Shown in pieces: positions 25,785 through 34,728 of a stretch of 64,000 nt of DNA; the first letter of the stretch is position 1; each line of letters begins with the position of its first letter. The notes under the pieces are model-generated. The model saw nothing but the letters and a program-made list of their open reading frames with translations, ran no database searches and was not told the DNA's origin. The stretch spans positions 399,161 through 463,160 of the forward strand of contig NZ_JAUSSG010000005.1 in the NCBI RefSeq assembly GCF_030812215.1. The letters are read 5' to 3'. The stretch is from Variovorax boronicumulans. GTDB taxonomy: Bacteria > Pseudomonadota > Gammaproteobacteria > Burkholderiales > Burkholderiaceae_C. The position numbers were made by a program, and so were the translations under genes.

Positions 25785-26120
25785 ATGAGCCTCTATGCGA
25801 TGCAGAAATTCCTCTTCGCGCTGAACCGCGAAGCCGAGGTGCAGCGCCGATACGCGGAAGGCGGCGAGGTGCGTACCGCGCTGCTCGCCGACTACGACCT
25901 CGACGATGAAGAGCGCGAGGCCATCGACGCCGGCGACATCGGCAAGCTCTACGTGCTCGGCTGCAACGGCCAGTTGCTGATGCACTTCGCGCCGCTGCTG
26001 GGCATTGCATGGGCAGACTACCTCGAAGCGATGCGCGAGGGCGTGCGCAAGTACGGCCCGGTCCGCGCGGGCATCTATGCAATGACAACCGGAACCGACG
26101 AGAAAGTGGCAGGCGTATGA
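25785..26120 (+). CDS. LigA-like small subunit/domain of an extradiol dioxygenase
   Basis: A 111-residue protein resembling the small alpha subunit (LigA) of protocatechuate 4,5-dioxygenase: YAMQKFLFALNREAEVQRRY, then LLADYDLDDEEREAIDAGDIGKL split over residues 30-55, and a helix ending near GVRKYG. It starts 6 bp after the second Bug gene and overlaps the catalytic gene by ATGA, the classical layout of a LigAB heterodimer. LigA subunits cap the active site of LigB. Enteric HpaD has no such partner. Confidence 0.8.
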   Translation: MSLYAMQKFLFALNREAEVQRRYAEGGEVRTALLADYDLDDEEREAIDAGDIGKLYVLGCNGQLLMHFAPLLGIAWADYLEAMREGVRKYGPVRAGIYAMTTGTDEKVAGV

Positions 26121-26944
26121 GTCTCGTATTCGCAGGCGTGTGCAGCCACGCCCCCGGCATCACCGGCCGCGCGCACCTCGCCGACCCGGCGGTGAAGGAC
26201 GAGTTCCACGCGCAGTTCCATCGCTTCGGCGAGGCGATGCGCGCGACGAAACCCGACGCGGTGATCGTCATTGCCGCCGAGCACTTCGCCAACTTCTTCA
26301 TGAACAACATGCCGGCCTACGCCATCGGCATGGCCGACAGCTACGAGGGCCCCATCGAAGACCCGAAGTGGCTCGGCATCGAGAAGACCAGGGTGCCCGG
26401 CGACGCCGCGCTCTCGCAGCGCCTGATCCGCGAGGTGATGCAGACGGTGGACGTGGCCTATGCGGAAGAATGGAAGTTCGACCACGGCATCATGGTGCCG
26501 CTGCACTTCCTCACGCCGCGGTTCGACACCAAGGTGATCCCCGTGAACATCAACTGCCAGGGCCCGCCGCTCACGCCGCTGCATCGCGCGTGGGCCTTCG
26601 GCGAGGCATTGCGCCGCGCCTGCGACAAGGCGCCCGAGCGCATCGCGCTGGTGGGCACGGGCGGCATCTCGCACTGGCCGGCCACGCCCGATTCGGGCAA
26701 GGTCAATGCCGAATGGGACGCCGAGTTCATGCGCCGCTGGTGCGCCAACGACCGCGAGGCGCTGCTCTCGCAGGACGACTACAGCGACGAGGCCACCTAC
26801 CGCGAAGCCGGCCAGGGCGGCTTCGAGATCCGCACATTCCTCAGCGTGGCCGCGGCCGCGCGCGGCAAGGGCGAGATCTTCCATATGAAGGCCATCCCGA
26901 TCTTCGCGGTGACCTGCACGGCCGCCGTCATGTCGGTGGCATGA
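26117..26944 (+). CDS. hpaD: LigB-family extradiol dioxygenase, presumed 3,4-dihydroxyphenylacetate 2,3-dioxygenase
   Basis: Non-heme Fe(II) ring-cleavage dioxygenase of 275 residues. Likely metal ligands are His11 (CSHAPG), His56 (AAEHFANFF) and Glu237 (GGFEIRTF), with an acid/base His in GTGGISHWP and FDHG near residue 120. By position it should open homoprotocatechuate to 5-carboxymethyl-2-hydroxymuconate semialdehyde. The wording is closer to LigB/MhpB than to enteric HpaD, and it is coupled to a LigA-like gene. Function is inferred from the complete surrounding pathway; activity on another catechol is possible. Confidence 0.8.
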   Translation: MSLVFAGVCSHAPGITGRAHLADPAVKDEFHAQFHRFGEAMRATKPDAVIVIAAEHFANFFMNNMPAYAIGMADSYEGPIEDPKWLGIEKTRVPGDAALSQRLIREVMQTVDVAYAEEWKFDHGIMVPLHFLTPRFDTKVIPVNINCQGPPLTPLHRAWAFGEALRRACDKAPERIALVGTGGISHWPATPDSGKVNAEWDAEFMRRWCANDREALLSQDDYSDEATYREAGQGGFEIRTFLSVAAAARGKGEIFHMKAIPIFAVTCTAAVMSVA

Positions 26945-26960
26945 ACGAAAGAGCAGCGAC

Positions 26961-27368
26961 ATGCCGCACCTGGTGATCCTCTACACCCCCAACATCGAAG
27001 CCGAGACCGACATGTCGGCCCTGTGCCGCACGCTCGCCGACACGATGCTCAAGCAACGTGACGAGGCGGACAAGCCGGTGTTCCCCATCGGCGGCACGCG
27101 TGTGCTGGCCTACCCCGCCGCGCACCATGCGGTGGCCGACGGCAAGGCCGACTACGCCTTCGTGTACCTCAACATCCGCATGGCCGCAGGACGGTCGGAG
27201 GCGGTGAAGAAGAAGGCCGGCGACGAGCTGCTGGCCGATGTGCGCGCGCATTTCGCGCCGATCTTCGACCAGCGCCACATCGGCATCACGCTGCAGATCG
27301 ACGAAAGCCCGGGACAGGTGTACGACGGCAAGCACAGCAACCTGCACCCTCTGTTCAACAAGCCATAA
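26961..27368 (+). CDS. hpaF: HpaF, 5-carboxymethyl-2-hydroxymuconate delta-isomerase
   Basis: A 135-residue tautomerase-superfamily enzyme with the catalytic Pro at position 2 after Met removal ([13 protein letters not shown]). It isomerises 5-carboxymethyl-2-hydroxymuconate, the product of HpaE. The length and the segment [21 protein letters not shown] match the E. coli HpaF/CHMI family (about 126 residues). It lies 16 bp after the dioxygenase gene and 16 bp before hpaH. Confidence 0.92.
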   Translation: MPHLVILYTPNIEAETDMSALCRTLADTMLKQRDEADKPVFPIGGTRVLAYPAAHHAVADGKADYAFVYLNIRMAAGRSEAVKKKAGDELLADVRAHFAPIFDQRHIGITLQIDESPGQVYDGKHSNLHPLFNKP

Positions 27369-27384
27369 GAAGAAGCGAGCCGCC

Positions 27385-28188
27385 ATGCTGTCCCAAGCCA
27401 CCATCGCCCAACTGGCCGCCGAGTTGCACGAAAGCGAGAAGTCGCGCGTGCAGGTCGAGCACTTCTCGAAACGCTTTCCCGGGATGACCGTCGAAGACGG
27501 CTACGCCATCTCGCGCGAATGGGTGAAAAAGAAGATCGCCGAAGGCCGCACGGTGAAGGGCCACAAGATCGGCCTCACCTCGCGCGCGATGCAGCAGTCC
27601 AGCCAGATCGACGAGCCCGACTACGGCACGCTCTTGGACGACATGTTCTTCGAGCAGGGCGGCGACATTCCCTTCACGCGCTTCATCGCGCCGCGCATCG
27701 AGGTGGAACTGGCCTTCATCCTCGGCAGGAAACTGCAGGGTCCGAACGTGACCATCTTCGACGTGCTGGCCGCCACCGACTACGTGGTGCCCGCCATCGA
27801 GATCATCGATGCACGCATCGAGCAGTTCGACCGCCACACCAAGGCGCCGCGCAAGGTGTTCGACACCATCTCCGACAACGCGGCCAACGCCGGCATCGTG
27901 ATGGGCGGGCGTCCGGTCAAGCCCGATGCGGTCGATTTGCGCTGGGTGAGCGCCCTCCTCTACAAGAACGGCGTGATCGAGGAAACGGGCGTGGCCGCGG
28001 GCGTGCTCAACCATCCCGCCACCGGCGTGGCATGGCTCGCGAACAAGCTCGCGCCGTGGGACGAGCACCTCGAAGCCGGCGAGGTGGTGCTCGCCGGCTC
28101 GTTCACGCGCCCGACCACCGCGCTCCCGGGCGACACCTTCCATGCCGACTACGGCCCCCTTGGCGCCATCTCGTTCCGCCTGATATGA
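27385..28188 (+). CDS. hpaH: HpaH, 2-oxo-hept-3-ene-1,7-dioate hydratase
   Basis: A 267-residue hydratase of the FAH-related MhpD/HpaH family that adds water to the HpaG product and gives 4-hydroxy-2-oxoheptanedioate. Recognisable segments: [12 protein letters not shown] near residue 60, [14 protein letters not shown], the metal-binding [13 protein letters not shown] and a C-terminal [19 protein letters not shown] at 27385 follows a GAAGCGAG site; upstream in-frame codons lie inside hpaF. Confidence 0.93.
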   Translation: MLSQATIAQLAAELHESEKSRVQVEHFSKRFPGMTVEDGYAISREWVKKKIAEGRTVKGHKIGLTSRAMQQSSQIDEPDYGTLLDDMFFEQGGDIPFTRFIAPRIEVELAFILGRKLQGPNVTIFDVLAATDYVVPAIEIIDARIEQFDRHTKAPRKVFDTISDNAANAGIVMGGRPVKPDAVDLRWVSALLYKNGVIEETGVAAGVLNHPATGVAWLANKLAPWDEHLEAGEVVLAGSFTRPTTALPGDTFHADYGPLGAISFRLI

Positions 28189-28194
28189 AGCTCG

Positions 28195-28291
28195 CCCCCA
28201 GGCTTTGCGCACTTCGTGTCGCATCTCCCACCCCCTACCGGGGGCAACACCAGCGGCCCGGCAAAGCCGGTTCCGCGGTGCTCCACGAATG
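28195..28291. repeat. Dispersed intergenic repeat, copy B (inverted relative to copy A)
   Basis: Carries CCCCCAGGCTTTGCGC, GCACTTCGTGTCGC and the hairpin GCGGCCCGGC-AAA-GCCGGTTCCGC. It is the reverse complement of the element at 9881-9976 with a few changes. It sits between hpaH and hpaI inside the hpa operon. Confidence 0.75.
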
Positions 28292-28324
28292 AAAACATCA
28301 CCCTTCGATCTGTTGGACTGAACA

Positions 28325-29146
28325 ATGCACACCCCCATCAACACCTTCAAGCAGGCCATGCAGGCCGGCGAGCAAAAGATCGGCCTCTGGGTCGGCCTGG
28401 CGGACAGCTACGTCGCCGAGATCCTCGCGGGCTGCGGCTACGACTGGCTGCTGGTCGACGGCGAGCACGCGCCCAACGACGTGCGCTCGGTGCTCGGGCA
28501 ATTGCAGGGCATCTCCAGCGCGTGGTCGGCGCAGCCCGAGTCGGAGCGCTCGCATCCGGTGGTGCGCATTCCGACCGGCGACACCACGCTGATCAAGCAG
28601 TACCTGGACATCGGCGCGCAGACGCTGCTGGTGCCGATGGTCGATACCGCCGAGCAGGCCGCGCGCATGGTGCAGGGCATGCGCTATCCGCCCGAAGGCA
28701 TTCGCGGCATGGGCAGCGCGCTCGCACGCGCGTCACGCTGGCAGGCCTACCCGCAGTACCTGCATGAAGCCAATGCGCAGACCTGCCTCTTGGTGCAGGC
28801 CGAGACGGTCGAGGCGATGAAGAACCTCGACGCCATCGCGGCGACACCGGGCGTGGATGGCGTGTTCATCGGGCCGGCGGATTTGTCGGCATCGATGGGT
28901 TTCGTGGGCCAGCCCAACCATCCCGAGGTACAGGCGGTGATCGCCGACGCCATCGCGCGCATCCTGAAGGCCGGCAAGGCGCCGGGCATTCTCTCGACCA
29001 CCGAGGAGCAGGCACGCAAGTGGCTCGCGGCAGGCGCGCGCTTCGTGGCCGTGGGCGTGGACACCATGGTGCTCACGGCTGCGGCCAAACAATTGCTCGC
29101 GAAGTACAGGAACTCGGCGAAGACCGACGCTGTCAATAGCTATTGA
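28325..29146 (+). CDS. hpaI: HpaI, 4-hydroxy-2-oxoheptanedioate aldolase
   Basis: Metal-dependent class II pyruvate aldolase of 273 residues that splits 4-hydroxy-2-oxoheptanedioate into pyruvate and succinic semialdehyde, the last step of the pathway. Family marks: [23 protein letters not shown] near residue 42, [40 protein letters not shown] (Glu and Asp metal ligands, written here in full family order over residues 158-184). The intergenic repeat separates it from hpaH by 136 bp, but orientation and pathway logic keep it in the unit. Confidence 0.94.
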   Translation: MHTPINTFKQAMQAGEQKIGLWVGLADSYVAEILAGCGYDWLLVDGEHAPNDVRSVLGQLQGISSAWSAQPESERSHPVVRIPTGDTTLIKQYLDIGAQTLLVPMVDTAEQAARMVQGMRYPPEGIRGMGSALARASRWQAYPQYLHEANAQTCLLVQAETVEAMKNLDAIAATPGVDGVFIGPADLSASMGFVGQPNHPEVQAVIADAIARILKAGKAPGILSTTEEQARKWLAAGARFVAVGVDTMVLTAAAKQLLAKYRNSAKTDAVNSY

Positions 29147-29170
29147 TTTTTCAACCAAGGGAGTTAACCA

Positions 29171-29641
29171 ATGCAACGCATCACCTGGACGGCCATCGCC
29201 GCATCCACCACCCTGTTCCTCGCAGCCTGTGCCCCCATGGGCGGGGCCAAGCAAAGCACCACCTCACAACAGGAAGCCAACCGCCAGACCGTTCTGGCCT
29301 TCTACGAAAAGGGCCTGAACCAGAAGGACGCCGACGCAGCCCTTCAGTACGTGGGCAACCGCTACGTGCAGCACAACCCCGTGGCGGCCGACGGCCCGGA
29401 GGGCTTTCGCAAGTTCGTCGCCTTCCTGCGCGAGAAATTTCCGAAGTCGCACAGCGCCATCAAGCGCAGTTTTGTCGAAGGCGACTACGTGATCCTGCAT
29501 GTGCACGCGGTACGCGAGCCGGGTACGCGCGGCACCGCGATCATCGACATCTTCAAGCTGGAGAACGGGAAGATCGTCGAGCACTGGGACGTGGCGCAAC
29601 CGGTTCCGGAGACCGCCGCCAACAACAACGGAATGTTCTGA
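29171..29641 (+). CDS. NTF2/SnoaL-like lipoprotein
   Basis: A 156-residue protein with a lipoprotein signal (lipobox LAAC at about 17-20) followed by a cone-shaped NTF2-like domain: QTVLAFYEKGLNQKD, YVQHNPVAADGPEGF and a closing IIDIFKLENGKIVEHWDV, as in SnoaL-like proteins. Start ATG is preceded by AAGGGAG. SnoaL relatives include isomerases, hydrolases and non-enzymatic binders. It begins 24 bp after hpaI and may process or bind an aromatic acid in the periplasm. No specific reaction can be assigned. Confidence 0.8.
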   Translation: MQRITWTAIAASTTLFLAACAPMGGAKQSTTSQQEANRQTVLAFYEKGLNQKDADAALQYVGNRYVQHNPVAADGPEGFRKFVAFLREKFPKSHSAIKRSFVEGDYVILHVHAVREPGTRGTAIIDIFKLENGKIVEHWDVAQPVPETAANNNGMF

Positions 29642-29771
29642 GGACGAACTCTCCGGGTGAAGAAATCGTGTCGCGGCTTTCAAAACGTGAGGTAAACGCG
29701 GGGGTCCCACCCCATGCCTTACTGGAAAAATACGCGCTCCCGAACCACCACCACCCGGAGAGAGACCCATC

Positions 29772-30761
29772 ATGAGCTTCACACGCCGCCAGATCCTTCA
29801 GACCACCGGCGCCTCGGCGCTGCTTGCAAGCATCGGCCATCAGGCCTACGCGCAGGCCGGCATCGAGACCGCGACCATCGTCACCGGCTTCGCGGCCGGC
29901 GGCACCTCGGACACCATCTGCCGCCGCCTAGCGCAGAAGCTCAGCCCCGAATACGCCAAGGCGGCAGTGGTCGAGAACCGCACCGGCGCGGGCGGCCAGA
30001 TCGCGGTCACCTACGTGAAGGGCCGGCCGGCCGACGGCGTCACCATCCTGCAGACGCCGACCTCGATCCTCACGATCTATCCGCACATCTACAAGAAGCT
30101 GCCGTACGACCCGATGGTGGACCTCACCCCGGTCAGCATCGGCTGCATCTTCGACTTCGGCTTTGCCGTCGGCCCGTCGGTGCCGGCCAGCGTGAAGAGC
30201 GTGCCCGAGTTCCTCGCCTGGGCCAAGGCCAACCCGGCCGGCGCCAACTTCGGCTCGCCGGCCGCGGGCTCCACGCCGCACTTCATCGGCGCGCTGCTGG
30301 GCAAGAAGGGCGACGTCGAACTCAAGCACGCCGCCTACCGCGGCACGCAGCCGGCGATGCTCGACCTGCTGGGCGGCAACATCTCGGCGGTGTCGGGCCC
30401 CATCGGCGACATCACCCAGCACCTGCCCTCGGGCAAGGTGCGCATCCTGGGCGTCTCGGGTGCCAAGCGCAGCCGCTTCGCGCCCGAGGTGCCGACCTTC
30501 GGCGAGCAGGGCATCAAGGACATGGCGCACAGCGAATGGTTCGCCTTCTTCCTGCCGGCCAAGGCATCGCCAGAACTGGTGACGCGCCTGAACACCGCGA
30601 TGAAGAACGCGCTCGCGCAAAAGGACGTGATCGACGGCCTGGGCACCTTCGGGCTGGAGGCCATGTCTTCCACACCCGCGGAGCTGACCGAGCTGCTGAA
30701 GAAAGACACCGCCAAGTGGGCGCCGATCGTGAAAGAAGTCGGCTTCACCGCGGAGGGTTAA
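29772..30761 (+). CDS. TctC/Bug-family periplasmic solute-binding protein (third)
   Basis: A 329-residue Bug protein exported by an RR-containing signal peptide (MSFTRRQILQTTGASAL) that could use the Tat route. Conserved Bug features: TGFAAGGTSDTICRRL, VENRTGAGGQIAV, YKKLPYDP and GTQPAMLDLLGGN. It differs strongly from the two Bug proteins within the hpa operon. The gene lies 130 bp after the NTF2-like gene and 18 bp before the aldolase gene, so it may start a separate small catabolic unit. Confidence 0.88.
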   Translation: MSFTRRQILQTTGASALLASIGHQAYAQAGIETATIVTGFAAGGTSDTICRRLAQKLSPEYAKAAVVENRTGAGGQIAVTYVKGRPADGVTILQTPTSILTIYPHIYKKLPYDPMVDLTPVSIGCIFDFGFAVGPSVPASVKSVPEFLAWAKANPAGANFGSPAAGSTPHFIGALLGKKGDVELKHAAYRGTQPAMLDLLGGNISAVSGPIGDITQHLPSGKVRILGVSGAKRSRFAPEVPTFGEQGIKDMAHSEWFAFFLPAKASPELVTRLNTAMKNALAQKDVIDGLGTFGLEAMSSTPAELTELLKKDTAKWAPIVKEVGFTAEG

Positions 30762-30779
30762 CCGACTGAAGGAACTGCA

Positions 30780-31580
30780 ATGACCACCCCACTCGCCACC
30801 ACGACCTCGACGCCCTCGGCGCTGGTCCATCCATCGATCCACCCCGACGAGCGCGCCGCACGCGAAGAGCTCGCGGCCTGCTACCGCGTCTTCGCGATGC
30901 TCGGCTGGGTCGAGATGATCTACAACCACATCACGGTGCGCTTGCCCGACAGCGTGACCGGTGGCGAGAAGCAGTTCCTCATCAACCCCTTCGGCCTGCA
31001 CTACAGCGAGGTGACGGCCAGCAACCTCGTGAAGATCGACCTGCACGGCAGGGTGCTCGACGGGTCCTCGTACCCGGTGAACCCCGCCGGCTTCACGGTG
31101 CACGCGGCCATCCACGACGGCCTGCCCGGCGCGCACTGCGTGATGCACACCCACACCACGGCCGGCGTGGCCGTGGCCTGCCTGCAGGGCGGCCTGCAGC
31201 AGACCAATTTCTATACCGCCCAGCTGCACGGCATGGTGGCGTACCACGACTTCGAGGGCATCACGATCCACGCGGACGAAGGCCCGCGCCTTCTGCAGAG
31301 CATCGGCAACCGCAACGCGGTGATCCTGCGCAACCACGGCCTCCTGGCCTGGGGGCAGACGCTGCCGCAGACCTTCGCGATCCTGTGGACGCTGCAACGC
31401 GCCTGCGAGATCCAGATGGCGACCTTCTCGATGGGCGTGGCCATTCCGGTGAGCGAGGAGATCGCGCAGCGCTGCACGCGCGATGCGCTGCAGTTCAGCC
31501 CCGCGCACGGCGCCGGGCAGGACGTGTTCAATGCGCTGGTGCGGCAGGTCGACCGCATCGATCCGGGCTACAGAAACTGA
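30780..31580 (+). CDS. Class II aldolase/adducin family protein
   Basis: A 266-residue zinc-dependent protein of the AraD/FucA/adducin fold. Zinc-ligand segments visible: MIYNHITVRL near residue 43, the HTHTTAG motif near residue 123 and NHGLLAWG near residue 185. Members include fuculose- and ribulose-phosphate aldolases and decarboxylases. With a Bug protein before it and a ketopantoate-reductase-like gene after it, a sugar-acid or hydroxy-acid substrate is plausible but not established. ATG at 30780 follows a GAAGGAAC site. Confidence 0.82.
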   Translation: MTTPLATTTSTPSALVHPSIHPDERAAREELAACYRVFAMLGWVEMIYNHITVRLPDSVTGGEKQFLINPFGLHYSEVTASNLVKIDLHGRVLDGSSYPVNPAGFTVHAAIHDGLPGAHCVMHTHTTAGVAVACLQGGLQQTNFYTAQLHGMVAYHDFEGITIHADEGPRLLQSIGNRNAVILRNHGLLAWGQTLPQTFAILWTLQRACEIQMATFSMGVAIPVSEEIAQRCTRDALQFSPAHGAGQDVFNALVRQVDRIDPGYRN

Positions 31581-31593
31581 GGCGAACTCTCCC

Positions 31594-32571
31594 ATGAAGA
31601 TTTGTATTTACGGCGCCGGCGCGATCGGCGGCTGGATCGGTGCCGGCCTTGCACAGGCCAGCGAACGCCTCAACGTGGTCGCGCGCGGCGCGACGCTCGA
31701 AACCCTGCAGCAAGATGGCCTTTCGCTGATGCGCGGCGACGTGCGCACACGCGTGCCGGTCAACGCGGTGGCCGACCCCGAGATGCTCGGCGTGCAGGAC
31801 CTGGTGGTCATCGCCGTGAAGGCGCCTGCGCTGGCGGCCGTGGCCGACCGCATCGGGCCGCTGATCGGGCCCGACACCATCGTGCTGGTCGCAATGAACG
31901 GCGTGCCGTGGTGGTTTCTGGAAGGCGGCTTCGGCGGCGAAATTACCGGCCACCGGCTGGCCGCGGTGGACCCCGACGGCGCCATCGCCAGGGCCATTCC
32001 GGCCCGCAACGTGATCGGCTGCGTGGTGCATGCGAGCTGCTCGCTCGACGGACCGGGCGTGGTGCGGCATCACTTCGGCAACGGACTGATCGTGGGCGAG
32101 CCTTCGGGCGAAGCCACGCCGCGCGTGCAGAAGCTGGTCGAGCTCCTGAACCGTGCGGGCATCGACACCACGCTGTCGCCGCAGATCCAGAAGGACGTGT
32201 GGTTCAAGCTCTGGGGCAACATGACGGTGAACCCGATCAGTGCGCTGACCGGCGCCACCACCGACCTCATCATGGGCGACGACGATGTACGCAGCTTCAT
32301 CTCGGCCGTGATGCTCGAGGCCAAGGAGATCGGGCGCCGCATCGGCATCGAGATCACGCAGAGCCCCGAAGACCGGCACGAGGTGACCAAGAAGCTCGGC
32401 GCGTTCAAGACCTCGATGCTGCAGGACGTGGAAGCCGGTCGGTCGGTGGAGCTCGATGCGCTGGTGACGGTGGTGCGCGAGCTGGGTGTGTTGACGGGCG
32501 TGGCCACGCCGTTCACCGATGCGCTGCTGGGGCTGGCGCGGTTGAGGACGCGGCAGCTCGGGTTGTACTGA
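31594..32571 (+). CDS. Ketopantoate reductase-like (2-dehydropantoate 2-reductase family)
   Basis: A 325-residue NAD(P)H-dependent reductase with the N-terminal Rossmann motif GAGAIGGWIG at residues 7-16 and a C-terminal ApbA domain (KDVWFKLWGNMTVNPISALTG with catalytic Lys and Asn, then DVEAGRSVELDAL). Biosynthetic PanE converts ketopantoate to pantoate. This paralogue lies in a catabolic unit with a Bug protein and a class II aldolase, so it may reduce another 2-oxo acid. ATG at 31594 avoids overlap with the aldolase gene. Confidence 0.82.
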   Translation: MKICIYGAGAIGGWIGAGLAQASERLNVVARGATLETLQQDGLSLMRGDVRTRVPVNAVADPEMLGVQDLVVIAVKAPALAAVADRIGPLIGPDTIVLVAMNGVPWWFLEGGFGGEITGHRLAAVDPDGAIARAIPARNVIGCVVHASCSLDGPGVVRHHFGNGLIVGEPSGEATPRVQKLVELLNRAGIDTTLSPQIQKDVWFKLWGNMTVNPISALTGATTDLIMGDDDVRSFISAVMLEAKEIGRRIGIEITQSPEDRHEVTKKLGAFKTSMLQDVEAGRSVELDALVTVVRELGVLTGVATPFTDALLGLARLRTRQLGLY

Positions 32572-32691
32572 GCACCGCTCTGCTTACAAGAACTTCTCGG
32601 GCGTGGCGGCCCGCGTCTCGGTGCAGCTCGCCATCGTCACTCACCACCCTGCCGCCACTACCAGCAACCCGCCGGCAACGAAAACGGGAAG

Positions 32692-33438
32692 CTAGTGCTT
32701 CTTCAGCAAGACCCGCACCGCCTCGGGGAGGGAATTGACCTCTGGCATGAAGCGGTCGAGCACGGCCCCGAGGATCACGGCGGAGAGCACCGCGCCGAGC
32801 AGCGGCTTCCAGGTCAGCCGCACCGCAGCCATCAACCAGCCTTCGCGCGCCACGCGCACCGCGGCGCGAGCCGAGACATACGAGAACGCCACCTCGACGG
32901 CCACGGCCAGCAGCGCGTCCCAGCTGAAGTACAGCAGCGCGAGATAGCCGGCGCCGAACAGCACGGCCACGCAGATCGCGAAGATGGCCAGCACCGGCAC
33001 CACAATGATTGCACCTTCGTCCGCACCGCCCGCCACATCGAGCACACCACCGGCCACGTCGGACAGCACGCTGCCACCATCGGCGGCGTCGGCCACGTCG
33101 GCAACCCTCAGATGATCGGACGAGCTTCCCCCGCTGAAGTCCATATCGGGCACATCGGCATCGACATCGACGCTGCGCCCCTCGACCAGTCGCTTCGCCC
33201 ACCAGCGCAGCACCAGCAGGTAGCCCAGATACCCCACGCCCAGCGTGAGGAAGTAGCGAATCGCGAGCGAGTCCACGTGCAGCAGGTGCATCTGCAGCGC
33301 CGACACGCCCCACATGAGGAGGAGCGTGAATGTGCCGATCAGGATGCCGTGCGTGCGCAGGCTGTAGTTGCGGTGCAGGTCGCGCTCGACCTGCGTTTCC
33401 CAAAGGCGCACCGAGCGCCAGTTGGAAAGAACCTTCAT
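32692..33438 (-). CDS. Hypothetical membrane protein with acidic linker, coupled to alr
   Basis: A 248-residue protein I do not recognise. Two hydrophobic helices at about 30-46 and 58-75 are followed by a loop of about 70 residues rich in Asp, Gly, Ser, Ala and Val ([19 protein letters not shown] and on). A long hydrophobic segment ([19 protein letters not shown]) and further helices follow, then a short basic tail. The start overlaps the alanine racemase stop (ATGA), so the two are translationally coupled. A role in the envelope is possible. Confidence 0.65.
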   Translation of the reverse strand: MKVLSNWRSVRLWETQVERDLHRNYSLRTHGILIGTFTLLLMWGVSALQMHLLHVDSLAIRYFLTLGVGYLGYLLVLRWWAKRLVEGRSVDVDADVPDMDFSGGSSSDHLRVADVADAADGGSVLSDVAGGVLDVAGGADEGAIIVVPVLAIFAICVAVLFGAGYLALLYFSWDALLAVAVEVAFSYVSARAAVRVAREGWLMAAVRLTWKPLLGAVLSAVILGAVLDRFMPEVNSLPEAVRVLLKKH

Positions 33439-34535
33439 TCGTCGATGAGAGCAGCGAACGGCACGCGTTGGGCCACGGCGCACATGAGCTCGTAGCCGAC
33501 GGTGCCCGCCGCCTGTGCGACCTCGTCGATGGGCAGCACCGCATCGGTGACCGTCGAGCGGCCCCACAGCGTGACCTCGGCGCCGAACTTCGCATCAGGC
33601 ACGGGCGTGAGGTCGACGGTGATCATGTCCATGCTCACGCGGCCCACCATGCGGGTGCGAACGCCGTTCACCAGCACCGGCGTGCCGGTGTTGCAGTGGC
33701 GCGGGTAGCCATCGGCGTAGCCGACCGCTGCCACACCGATGGTGAGCGGCCCTTCGGCCGTGAAGTTGGAGCCATAGCCGATGGTGTCGCCGGCCTTGAG
33801 CGTCTGCACCGAGAGCAGTTGCGTCGACAGCGTCATCGTTGGCTGCAGTTGCCAGTGCGCCGCGTTGTTCAACGGGAAGTCGGGGGCGCTGCCGTACAGC
33901 ACGATGCCGGGGCGCACCCAGTCGCCGCGCGTCTGGTCGGCGTGACGCAGGGTAGCCGCGCTGTTGGCAATGGAGCGTTCGCCCGGCAGGTCGCGCGTCG
34001 CGCGCTCGAAGGCTTCGAGCTGGTGCGCGATGCCGCGGGGGCCGTCGGCATCGCTGAAGTGCGTCATCAGCGATATCTCGTCGACCTGCGTCAGTGCATT
34101 GAGCCGCGTCCAGGCCGAACCGAAGCGCTCCGGCGTGAAACCCAGGCGGTTCATGCCCGAGTTCATTTTCAGGAAAACACGCTGCGGCTTGAGGGTCTTG
34201 TGCGCTGCGAGCATGTCGATCTGCTCGTCGCAGTGCACGGTGTGCCAGAGGTCCAGGCGCGAACACAGTTCGAGGTCGCGCGCGTCGAACACGCCTTCCA
34301 GCAGCAGCACAGGGCCGCGCCAGCCCAGGGCGCGCACGCGCTCGGCCTCGGCCAGATCGAGCAGCGCAAACCCGTCGGCACCGCGCAGGCCCTCATAGAC
34401 CCGCTCGATGCCATGGCCATAGGCGTTGGCCTTGACCACGGCCCAGACACGGGCGTCGAGGGCCGCGCGGCGGACCCTGTCGAGGTTGTTGCGCAGGGCG
34501 GCGGTATGGACGGTGGCAAGAATGGGGCGCGGCAT
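33435..34535 (-). CDS. alr: Alanine racemase
   Basis: Fold-III PLP enzyme of 366 residues that makes D-alanine for peptidoglycan. The PLP Lys35 is in [12 protein letters not shown] near the N-terminus of the TIM barrel. The C-terminal beta domain contains [11 protein letters not shown] with the likely catalytic Tyr, and [13 protein letters not shown] at 34535 ([18 protein letters not shown]) fits the family; the longer frame to 34691 does not. Adjacent to, and divergent from, the lplT-like gene. It could be the biosynthetic or the catabolic (DadX) form. Confidence 0.93.
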   Translation of the reverse strand: MPRPILATVHTAALRNNLDRVRRAALDARVWAVVKANAYGHGIERVYEGLRGADGFALLDLAEAERVRALGWRGPVLLLEGVFDARDLELCSRLDLWHTVHCDEQIDMLAAHKTLKPQRVFLKMNSGMNRLGFTPERFGSAWTRLNALTQVDEISLMTHFSDADGPRGIAHQLEAFERATRDLPGERSIANSAATLRHADQTRGDWVRPGIVLYGSAPDFPLNNAAHWQLQPTMTLSTQLLSVQTLKAGDTIGYGSNFTAEGPLTIGVAAVGYADGYPRHCNTGTPVLVNGVRTRMVGRVSMDMITVDLTPVPDAKFGAEVTLWGRSTVTDAVLPIDEVAQAAGTVGYELMCAVAQRVPFAALIDE

Positions 34536-34728
34536 GGGGGGCTTTGGGCAGGCTGCAGGCGGACTGGGGCTAAGTTCAGACCACGTTTTAGCATTTCCGG
34601 GAATGGGGTCGAATACGGAAGGGATGCCCATTTCCACGTCGTACCCCCATGCTATAACCGCCCATTCGCTCCGGACGCGACACTTTTTCACTACCGCCAG
34701 CAGACCCCTCTGGCCAGCCAGCCCATCG

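Noticed and set aside
29928..31595. A 555-codon antisense frame opposite the third Bug gene and the aldolase gene
   Set aside because: Both plus-strand genes have strong family motifs, while the antisense product is compositionally biased and has no motif.
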